64,000 nucleotides of DNA from an uncultured Flavobacteriaceae bacterium (GTDB lineage: Bacteria; Bacteroidota; Bacteroidia; Flavobacteriales; Flavobacteriaceae): positions 62,001 to 126,000 of the forward strand of contig CANLXN010000011.1 of NCBI GenBank assembly GCA_947495135.1. Reading direction: 5' to 3'. Positions 54,701-61,927 of the stretch are shown here, piece by piece. The position numbers and the translations under genes are program-made. The first letter of the stretch is position 1. Every line of letters begins with the position of its first letter. Below the pieces are notes generated by a model, which saw only the letters and a list, made by a program, of their open reading frames with translations, searched no databases and was not told the DNA's origin.

Positions 54701-57543
54701 TGCAAATAGTCTCCTGCACTTCTGGTTCCACTTTCTGTCGCCGGAATATGATACATGCTGGAAATGGTTTCTGGCTCGACCGACTTAATATTCTTGTCGG
54801 GGTTGGCCAATAATAGGTTGTATGCTTTATCCCAGTCTGTATGGCCCTTCAATTCTTTGGCATCAATGGCTCCGTTGGTAATCTTGATGCTCCTGTCTTT
54901 TGCTAAACTTCTGGAAGAACTTTCTTTGGTTACGGTAACGCTGGTTTCGTCCTCTGTTTCGATCAGTAAATTTTCTGCTTCCATAAATAGTGGTCTATGA
55001 TCTTCTTCGGAAATTTTCACTGGTGCACTAGGTTTCGCGGGTTGAGATAGTTTCCCATTATCTGGTTTTTTCACTGATCCCGTTCCATCCAGCGCGACGC
55101 TTTCAGTAGAAAAAGGAAACTGAGACTTAAACGAATCATTTTCGTTATGAGCAAATGTAAGTACTGGGTTCTGAGTATCATCATCGAGTGCATGCACTAT
55201 TTCATGCATAAAATTGGCATAATCGATAGTTCCTTCGGCTGCTTTCTTGTTATAAACTTCTAGAAGTGCTGTGGTAAAACGCCCTTCCCCGTTGATCTCT
55301 TTAGCTAACTCATCCTTACCACAGGCCGAAAGGGAAACCACAAACACCTGTGCATCTTTAGTTCCTCTTGTCTTTATGGAACTCCTCATACCTTCCAACG
55401 TTAGTCCATTTCTTTCTAAGATGGCATTGGTGGCTTGCGGACTAATACTTCTGGAGATGAGGGTAGTTTTAAAGTCATCGTTGGTAAAGAAAACACGAGA
55501 CATGGATTCGCTATGACAGGAGTCTGATACAGTAACGACTCTTATTCTATTGGATATTTCGGCTAATGCGACATTCACCTCGTCGTCCAGCATGAAACCG
55601 TTGTAGGTAACCCATGCTTCATCGAAACCATCGGTACTATCGTCTGTATCGCCATCAGAATCGCCTTTATCTGGGATAGGGGCGCCATGACCTGCGTAAG
55701 TAATCAATAAAATTCCACCATCCTCTACTGTATTTCCAAGCTCCACGATTTTACCTTTGATCGCATCCCGTGTGGCTTCGTTATCTTGTAAAAAATGAGT
55801 TTCGTACCCCAATCGCAGCGCTAAACTACCCATCCGCTTCATATCATTCACACATCCAAATAAAGGTGATACGAAATTACCGTAGAAATTGGTATCTACA
55901 TTATTGATCCCTATATGCAGGGAAACTGCTTTTTTTTGTGTGGTTGCCATAGTTTGTTGTTTTTTAGAAAATTCTATTGTTTTATTTAGTGCGGTATCGG
56001 CCCTAAGTAGACCGTATCCGAAATTCTGACTATATCCATTGAGGTCGTATTCGTCTATCCCTCCTACTTTTTCACAAGAATCTGTAAGTAGCTTGCGTAC
56101 CTCACTTTGTTTTAGAAAGGGATTGACGGCGTACATGAGAGAAACAATCCCTGCAACTCCGGGGCAAGAGGCGGACGTTCCTGTAAAAAATGCATTGTAT
56201 TGGTCCTTAGAGTATCCTAAGTCTCTTAGTCGATCTGCGACATAAATTCCTGTACGATTTATAGGGCGATTGTTCTCATCCCATTCATTATCGCCACTTG
56301 GAAAACTACAAAGAGTTGGAGAACCATAGTCTGAATAAGCGGTGGGTCCGTCTTTATAATTGATAGAGCTTATAGCAAATACATCCTTGGAAGACGCATA
56401 ACCATCGTATTTTACAGGTTCTTTTCCATTACCTGCCGCGAAAACAATAGTGCATCCTTTTCCATTTCTCCCATGGGTAACAGCATACTCGAATGCTAAA
56501 CGTGTATGATCGGGAAGCGGAAATTCAAAACTATCGTCTTCTGGTGAAAAAATATTACCATCTGGAGGCCCCCAGCTGCAGGAGATTACATCCGCATTAT
56601 GCTTTACAGCCCAGTAAAAGGCTTCACTTTGCAAAACAGATCCAATTCCTGTAATTTTTATAGGCATTATCGAGGTTTCCGGAGCCACGCCAAAACTGGC
56701 TTCGTCACTGGAGCCTGCAACGCTGGCGCAAGCCGTTCCATGACCTTCCCCAAATTCGTGCAAAGGCAGTTCCTTCATTGTTTTATCGAGCATATCCCTT
56801 GGATGAACAATTCTATCTTTAAATGCAATATGATCCAATTCAATCCCGTCATCGATTACTGCGATAGTAACGCCCTTTCCCTTGGTAATCTTCCAAGCAT
56901 CAAAAACTCCAGTACGATCTAACCACCAATATTTATCTAGCATAGCAGTGGTTGTGGAGTTAGTGGTTTCGAAATGCTTGTATTCTGGATGCAGCTGTGT
57001 TACTAACTCGGGATGACAACATTCAATTTCTTCTTTCGCAAGAATTTTTTCGCAGTATTCAAAAATGAGTCTACCAACACTTTCAGTATACTCCATGAAG
57101 AAAATATTCTTTCCAAAATTAAGTTTGCTTTTTACGGTAAGTCCGTTTTCTGAAATAAACTTTTCAATAAATTCTTCTGAAATGGAATCGTAAAATTTTA
57201 GGAAGATATTCTCTGTGTACAGCTGATACACTCCTGTATCGGCAAACTGGAAAACAGAACCAATAAAAATTAGCCTTGGATCGTCTAGTCCCACTACATT
57301 TGCCTTAAACGTATCTCGAAAATTTTCCTCATCTGTTAAGCATTCATATACATATACATTGGACCTTGGAAATGTAGCCTTTAACCGAAGCATGGACTGA
57401 TAGCTACCTACTTCCTTACTAGTTCCAAAAATATCGTCGGGTGTTGCGCCTTTCTTAACTCTTACTACAAATAGCGTCGGGCTTTCTTCCAATTGATAAG
57501 GCCGCTCTAGATTGCCATTAAAATAGATAGATCTAGATGCCAT
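51784..57543 (-). CDS. Giant four-enzyme protein: subtilisin + caspase-like + subtilisin + alpha/beta hydrolase
   Basis: 1919 residues with no signal peptide or TM helix, so probably cytoplasmic. (1) A prodomain-like N-terminus (1-200). (2) A first S8 subtilase with an intact triad: D231 in AVIDDG, H268 in EGHGTA, S457 in TGTSAS. (3) A caspase-like (C14/metacaspase-type) domain at about 535-800, with His in ITYAGHG (H619), an Asp-rich loop, and Cys in SDSCHSES (C676). (4) A second S8 subtilase, divergent but with a full triad: D1002 in IGHIDTG, H1047 in QQGHGQA, S1243 in GGTSSATP. (5) A mainly helical linker. (6) A C-terminal lipase-like alpha/beta hydrolase with nucleophile elbow ARSRGG (S1712; Ala replaces the first Gly) and a probable catalytic His in VSHFGYL (about H1899). 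Monocistronic; terminator at 51737-51771. No known protein with this full order was recalled. Possible roles: conflict/cell-death effector, or lysis factor for the eCIS. Confidence 0.9.
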   Translation of the reverse strand: MASRSIYFNGNLERPYQLEESPTLFVVRVKKGATPDDIFGTSKEVGSYQSMLRLKATFPRSNVYVYECLTDEENFRDTFKANVVGLDDPRLIFIGSVFQFADTGVYQLYTENIFLKFYDSISEEFIEKFISENGLTVKSKLNFGKNIFFMEYTESVGRLIFEYCEKILAKEEIECCHPELVTQLHPEYKHFETTNSTTTAMLDKYWWLDRTGVFDAWKITKGKGVTIAVIDDGIELDHIAFKDRIVHPRDMLDKTMKELPLHEFGEGHGTACASVAGSSDEASFGVAPETSIMPIKITGIGSVLQSEAFYWAVKHNADVISCSWGPPDGNIFSPEDDSFEFPLPDHTRLAFEYAVTHGRNGKGCTIVFAAGNGKEPVKYDGYASSKDVFAISSINYKDGPTAYSDYGSPTLCSFPSGDNEWDENNRPINRTGIYVADRLRDLGYSKDQYNAFFTGTSASCPGVAGIVSLMYAVNPFLKQSEVRKLLTDSCEKVGGIDEYDLNGYSQNFGYGLLRADTALNKTIEFSKKQQTMATTQKKAVSLHIGINNVDTNFYGNFVSPLFGCVNDMKRMGSLALRLGYETHFLQDNEATRDAIKGKIVELGNTVEDGGILLITYAGHGAPIPDKGDSDGDTDDSTDGFDEAWVTYNGFMLDDEVNVALAEISNRIRVVTVSDSCHSESMSRVFFTNDDFKTTLISRSISPQATNAILERNGLTLEGMRSSIKTRGTKDAQVFVVSLSACGKDELAKEINGEGRFTTALLEVYNKKAAEGTIDYANFMHEIVHALDDDTQNPVLTFAHNENDSFKSQFPFSTESVALDGTGSVKKPDNGKLSQPAKPSAPVKISEEDHRPLFMEAENLLIETEDETSVTVTKESSSRSLAKDRSIKITNGAIDAKELKGHTDWDKAYNLLLANPDKNIKSVEPETISSMYHIPATESGTRSAGDYLHTYPNPQQFNDSNPFIWHLDDAHSQLKSANESVFPEIKIGKPNTSIQDIVKIGHIDTGFIENHPSTPVNLESGHVHISKGKVKKGAVDKDKKVAIAEQQGHGQATMSILAGNWVDLEETEGNYKGFFGAIPYAKVLTIKVSETVALLSGKNFAKAVDHAVDRGCDVITMSMAGLPSKVMAKAVNRAYEHGVVIVSAASNSFSKGAKKILPKRTLYPARYDRVVAATGVAYNHKPYLNRYHDGSRAAGGVYMQTCYGPDYVLPTSIAGYTPNISWFDQVTTNGDGSKTYYVKAGGGTSSATPQVAAGAAIYVQKYKKELSKFKGKDAWKKAEIVRQALFRSADKSTAYNFVYGTGIMKAHQALAPEFAPAKMLAKIEKAEKAPEKRRFLGGFFGVFGNRSMVNVGDDSMKERLEDMMVTEICQLLHKDENLFDYLDELNLEDPDFNLSENKELVKDILKSPHASDFLKQHLFVVPEPNDPLPKMTNGDHNNLVMGDPSGSLSVRATNVAYSVSNRKSYNETFEENSVWVEEFEMEVGNSRGFRSDLAPKMEIGVDSHLENMNSVMLVEKVYEEGSIYEWKYPDNISKKGTRGATKGGDNVYSFDIKEFTTNERGLIDKLKRIGVKVFKWIKPDVAVKSKLVDKVLAKFGENRYAVKVYDLKGEQTLSADGWMNIELLDKKKIYAAIQKDKKPVMVMLPGLFSTVEGGYNVFLEVPEVRKELLKTHGRYVLGFNMPTVVQGIEANANKFNELLTGQLKGKKCNVLARSRGGVVARYLFEDTWVNNKTLKPLVNAPLVLNKLIMFGTPNQGTMMASTENWKSLFNYTTNICRLALGTIAPVVPRLLTISKAVAMGVTNLPGIDDLEETSKVLERLNTMKANRGNYFVFTSNYEPNQKLLKRLFDEFLVDRAIFKRQLNDSVTPVDGAVFQNDKFESDVVLKMNQFYIASANEEVSHFGYLHPKHPQIIKKLWEVL

Positions 57544-57735
57544 TCTTCAAATTAAAAAGAGTTAGAAAAGCAAAAAATACAGAGGACAATCGATTCGCAA
57601 AAGAAAGGCAAATCGAACAAAAAGGTACTCCGTGTGGTCCATTACACTGCATAGTGATTAAGATTAACTTGGGGAGTTACCTATTGGGGATCACTAATTT
57701 ACACAAAAAAATAAATATGCAACCAAAATAGCGAC

Positions 57736-59484
57736 CTATTCCACTTCGAAATACTTTTTAATGGACACTGCAGTACCATCGGTCTTATAGCCTTCCAGCG
57801 CTATTTCAAAAATGCCAGAGTTGTCTGAAGTGTAAAAATCCACCGTTTTGTTTTCAGCATGTACTGTAAGATCGGGCATCCAAAGAAGCATATTTCTGAA
57901 GTCTGGAATACGCTCAAGGGATTCATTTTTCGCTCCATACTCCTGTGAAAAATATACCTTATCCTGTTGAGCCGTAAAGAGCGGAACTTTTTGAATGGCG
58001 GTATCTCCTGCAACCTCATGAAAGTTTTCTTGAATTGTTTTCACAAAAATCACTCCCTGATACACTTTTGCGCCCAAATAATACTTGTCTCTAACAATTG
58101 TAATGGTTTGCACTTTTTTTGAACTTAGATTGAGAAGTGCTTCGGGATCTTGTACTATTAGGCCATCGACTATGGTTAAGGGTTCGAAATAGGTCTCGGC
58201 AGCATATTCTAGAGGTCGAACTACAAAATAGGTTTTTCCATCTTCTTTGCGTGTCCAGGCATCTTCTATTATTTCGATAAAAGTTTCTTTGATAGTCTTA
58301 AACCTGCTAAAATCATTTAAATCGTAGGTAATTCCTGTAGTTCCAAAAAAATTAACAGAAGGCGCAGCAGTTTTAATGGTATCTGGTTTCACCTCGAAAT
58401 AGGCATTTTCAATTTGATTGTAAACACTTCGCTGTAAAATCTCTGTGTTTATAGCTGCATCTATCGATACCTCCGGAAATTGTAGAGAACTGTAATCCAC
58501 AGATTGGTGTGGTAATAGTTCTATACTGTACGTGTCTTTTTCGGCGCCAAGCACCTGAAAAAGAGCGGTATCTGTGTCATACTCTTCTGCAATATTAAAG
58601 AAGAACATTCCGTCTTTATTCGAATTTACAACCTTTAAAATAGGAGTTGCTCCTGGAATAGACATGGTTACTTTTATATCCTTTGCAACTTCGTTGGTCT
58701 CTTTTTTGCGTACCACACCAATAAGCAGCTCCCCTCTAAGTTCGGGCAAATATTTTGGTGTTGCGTTTGAAGATAAATTGCGCTTATTTTTAAACATAGC
58801 TCTTCTGTCCGCACTTGTTGGTCTAACTAAGGAGGTATTCACAAGACGTACCTTGCGAACGTTGACCGAATAATTTCCTGCCATTGAAGATAATTCTGAC
58901 GACCTTACCGTTAATTGCACTTTTTTTCGCTTTCCATACTTCTCCTTATCCAATTCGAGACCTGCGGAAGGATCATTTTTAAACAGTCCATTAGCCGCTA
59001 ATTCAATTTTATGCTCATTGCTGGTGTTTAGGGGCTGATCGTTTCTATAGGGATTAATTATATTAACATCTGCTTGAAAAAAATAATTTGGCCCGCCATT
59101 CTTCATCCATTGTGTATATGCTAATAGTTTGTAGCTTCCAGAGGTTAGATCAACCGGCACAAAAAAATCTCCCTTACCTAGACCATTTTCCAGTCGGACC
59201 TTTTGTTTAAAAACGGTGTTTTTGAATTTTGAGACTAATTCGACATAAGCCACTTTACTCAAACTACTCAATTGATTGGTACTGGTATTGACATTATACA
59301 ATTTATAATGAAAATACTCTCCAGAAAAGACCAAGGGTGACGAGAAATGAACGAATACTTCTTCCTGAGGCATGACGTCAAGGTCCATCGATTTGTCCAT
59401 CATTTGGGCAGACGACTGCCCTAGGGCTTGAAATGTAAAAATCAAGAAGAACAGATAGACGATATGTGTATGTTTTAATGTCAT
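57736..59484 (-). CDS. MG2-like secreted protein linked to the TonB receptor operon
   Basis: 582 residues from the ATG at 59484; an upstream TTG would overlap the previous gene and break the signal peptide. The signal peptide spans about 1-22 (IVYLFFLIFTFQALG). A macroglobulin MG2-like beta domain follows (PQEEVFVHFSSPLVFSGEYFHYKLYN ... SGSYKLLAYTQW), then a beta-sandwich region and a plug-like segment (FFGTTGITYDLNDFSRF ... LTIVDGLIVQDPEALLNL). Such proteins are frequent beside Bacteroidota TonB receptors with DUF4249 partners; their function is not established. Last gene of the operon, 11 bases after the upstream stop. Confidence 0.8.
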   Translation of the reverse strand: MTLKHTHIVYLFFLIFTFQALGQSSAQMMDKSMDLDVMPQEEVFVHFSSPLVFSGEYFHYKLYNVNTSTNQLSSLSKVAYVELVSKFKNTVFKQKVRLENGLGKGDFFVPVDLTSGSYKLLAYTQWMKNGGPNYFFQADVNIINPYRNDQPLNTSNEHKIELAANGLFKNDPSAGLELDKEKYGKRKKVQLTVRSSELSSMAGNYSVNVRKVRLVNTSLVRPTSADRRAMFKNKRNLSSNATPKYLPELRGELLIGVVRKKETNEVAKDIKVTMSIPGATPILKVVNSNKDGMFFFNIAEEYDTDTALFQVLGAEKDTYSIELLPHQSVDYSSLQFPEVSIDAAINTEILQRSVYNQIENAYFEVKPDTIKTAAPSVNFFGTTGITYDLNDFSRFKTIKETFIEIIEDAWTRKEDGKTYFVVRPLEYAAETYFEPLTIVDGLIVQDPEALLNLSSKKVQTITIVRDKYYLGAKVYQGVIFVKTIQENFHEVAGDTAIQKVPLFTAQQDKVYFSQEYGAKNESLERIPDFRNMLLWMPDLTVHAENKTVDFYTSDNSGIFEIALEGYKTDGTAVSIKKYFEVE

Positions 59485-59495
59485 AATTTGAAAAT

Positions 59496-60698
59496 TTATT
59501 CTTCCCAAAAATCGGGCACTACATTGCTACCTAGCGCTGTACAATCCCCACATGCTCTAATAACCACTAAATAGGGTCCTTGCTGACCAGAAGGAGGATT
59601 GTTGTTAACAGCAAAATATTTGATTCTATTTCTGAGTAACTCTGTTATTAGTAAACCGCATATATTAGGATCTATAGTGTATTGATCTGGTGCAAATTCA
59701 ATACAATTTCTAAAATATGGTGGCAATGGTTCTCCTGGATAGTAGTCTTCATAATTAAAAAACACTCTTTTTGAGCTCACTGTAGAGACATCGAAAAACC
59801 CGAGTACTTTTTCATCTGGATTTACTTCAGAGCTAATATTTCCGGAGAAAAATCCTGGTTGTGTTTGAGAAAACAGACTTCCGTTGCCAGAAAAGTCCTT
59901 TAAGGTCTTATAATAAGAATAAGCTTCTAGCGACTGGACATACTGCTTAACCAATAAACTATATCTACGCGCAATCTTTGGATCGTCACTATCTAAAAAT
60001 CTTACCCGATGTCTAACCAAGCGATCTTCCGAGAATCCTGAAGTAGTTGCTACATTAATTAAAACAGAATTTTCTTTCCCATAACAGGTTTGTTCTTCCT
60101 GTGTTCTATTAACTACCTCCACATCGCAATTGGCCTCATTGGTAACTATGAGGTCGCTCGTAGTCCATTTTGGAGCTATAATTTTATAGGTTTCTTCATA
60201 TTCATATCTGTAATACAACGAAGATCCAGTGGGGTCGAACGTATCTATAAAAACAGACATTCCGTCTACTCCAATATCTGTGGTCTCCCTTGTGGCATAT
60301 ACGCTTTCTATTTCACTTACCGCTGTTTGCTGAGTTGGATTTGAGATGTAACTTCTACCATCTTGCGTTCTAATTTTTAAGGTATAATCTACTCCTTCCT
60401 CTGCAGCAAACGATTGGGTAGAAACGTAGGTTCCATTCTCATTCTCTGTAAATTGAAAGTTGCCCATATCGCTTTCGATCGTTACCTGCGCACCACTTTC
60501 ACCTGAGGGTCCATCATCTTCGAACTTATAGGTTCTGCTAAGGAGAACCTCTTGAAACTTATTTTCGTTTGTAATGGTAGCCTCTACTACTAAAGCACTC
60601 TCAAGACTTTCGGTTTCAAAACCAATTTCCTCAATGCAACCAAAAGCGGTAAACAAAGTGCTTAAAACCAATAAACCATATCGAAGCTTAACTCTCAT
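59496..60698 (-). CDS. DUF4249 lipoprotein, copy 2
   Basis: 400 residues. The lipobox ends TAFGC (C21). DUF4249 features: LESALVVEATITNENKFQEVLLSRTYKFE near the start, QPGFFSGNISSE in the middle, and the C-terminal ACGDCTALGSNVVPDFWEE. It closely resembles the neighbouring 406-aa protein throughout, so it arose by tandem duplication. Such lipoproteins are usually encoded with a TonB-dependent receptor; they may bind substrate at the outer membrane, but this is unproven. It starts 8 bases after the upstream stop. Confidence 0.88.
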   Translation of the reverse strand: MRVKLRYGLLVLSTLFTAFGCIEEIGFETESLESALVVEATITNENKFQEVLLSRTYKFEDDGPSGESGAQVTIESDMGNFQFTENENGTYVSTQSFAAEEGVDYTLKIRTQDGRSYISNPTQQTAVSEIESVYATRETTDIGVDGMSVFIDTFDPTGSSLYYRYEYEETYKIIAPKWTTSDLIVTNEANCDVEVVNRTQEEQTCYGKENSVLINVATTSGFSEDRLVRHRVRFLDSDDPKIARRYSLLVKQYVQSLEAYSYYKTLKDFSGNGSLFSQTQPGFFSGNISSEVNPDEKVLGFFDVSTVSSKRVFFNYEDYYPGEPLPPYFRNCIEFAPDQYTIDPNICGLLITELLRNRIKYFAVNNNPPSGQQGPYLVVIRACGDCTALGSNVVPDFWEE

Positions 60699-60706
60699 AT
60701 TCTATT

Positions 60707-61927
60707 TTATTCTTCAACCCAAAAATCTGGTGCTACATTTGATCCTAACTCGGTACAATCTCCGCAAACGATAGGCACCATTAGATAGGGACCAGTTTCG
60801 ATACTCTCTGGCTCGGGATTTTCCATCCAGTAAGAGATTTCATTGTTCAGCAATGCCGTTATTAGTAAACCACATTCGTCTGTAGGATGTCCTTGGTCTC
60901 TTACTGGGGCAAATTCAAAACAGGGAGATACATATGGAGGTTGATCAACTCCAGGAAAAAGATCGTTATAATTAAAAAATATCCGTTTCTCTGAGACATA
61001 AGTAAGCTCGAAAAAACCGATTACTTTGTCTTCAGAATTTGTTTCTGAGGAAATATTACCACTAAAAAACCCAGGCTGTACCTGCGAAAAAAGGCTTTCA
61101 CTCTCAGAAAACTCTTGTAGATTACTAAAATAGCTAAAGGCCTCATTCGATTGCACATATTGTCTTACCAAAATACTGTAACGGTGTCCTATAATATAGT
61201 TATCGGTATTGACCCTTCTAACTTCAAAACGAGAGAGTCTGTCCTCTTCTAAATTAGCTGTAGTACCCAAAATAAGCGTATTAGAGGTGTCTGTAGCGAA
61301 ACAAACCCTGCGCTCGTCGGTTTTTGGGACTAACTCCACCGAACAGGCTGGCCATTCTGGATCGATTACGACCAAATCATTTGCCCTCCATTTAGGAGCA
61401 ACCACCTTATAACTTTCTTCGTATTCAAAACGATAATATTGAGAGGTACCAGTAGGATCGTAGGTGTCCACAAAAATGGAAACCCCATCTTCTTCAGTAT
61501 CATTAGTTCGTCTTTCTGCATATAAATCGCCTATATCAGTAGTAGTGGTTAAACGTGTGGGCTTCGAACTATAACTTTCTCCGTTTGCCGTACTAATCTT
61601 TAGCACATAATCTAAGCCTGGTTGAGCGGAAAATGATTGTGTAGAAACATACTTCCCAGATTCGTTTTCTGTAAAATTAAAAGTACCCGATTCACTCACC
61701 ATAACCACAGTGGCATTTTCCTCGGGAATGGGTCCATCTGCTTCGAACTTATAGGTCCTGCTTAACAAAATCTCATGATTCTTGATTTCATTAGTAATAG
61801 TTGCTTCAATAACCAAGGCACTTTCTAAGTTTTCTGTTTTAAAGCTAATTTCTTCGGTACATCCACCCAAGACACTAATTATAGCGAAAAGAAGGAAAAG
61901 CCTGTATATTGTATTTATATGTTTCAT
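60707..61927 (-). CDS. DUF4249 lipoprotein, copy 1
   Basis: 406 residues with lipobox LGGC (C23). It shares with copy 2 the LESALVIEATITNE block, LLSRTYKFEADGP, QPGFFSGNISSE and the CGDCTELGSNVAPDFW ending. The ATG overlaps the stop of the TonB receptor gene by one base (TAATG), so receptor and lipoprotein are translationally coupled. Confidence 0.88.
   Translation of the reverse strand: MKHINTIYRLFLLFAIISVLGGCTEEISFKTENLESALVIEATITNEIKNHEILLSRTYKFEADGPIPEENATVVMVSESGTFNFTENESGKYVSTQSFSAQPGLDYVLKISTANGESYSSKPTRLTTTTDIGDLYAERRTNDTEEDGVSIFVDTYDPTGTSQYYRFEYEESYKVVAPKWRANDLVVIDPEWPACSVELVPKTDERRVCFATDTSNTLILGTTANLEEDRLSRFEVRRVNTDNYIIGHRYSILVRQYVQSNEAFSYFSNLQEFSESESLFSQVQPGFFSGNISSETNSEDKVIGFFELTYVSEKRIFFNYNDLFPGVDQPPYVSPCFEFAPVRDQGHPTDECGLLITALLNNEISYWMENPEPESIETGPYLMVPIVCGDCTELGSNVAPDFWVEE

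Noticed and set aside
57537-57731. A 64-codon plus-strand frame upstream of the giant hydrolase gene
   Set aside because: It overlaps the giant gene's start, has no recognisable features, and the region is needed as that gene's promoter.
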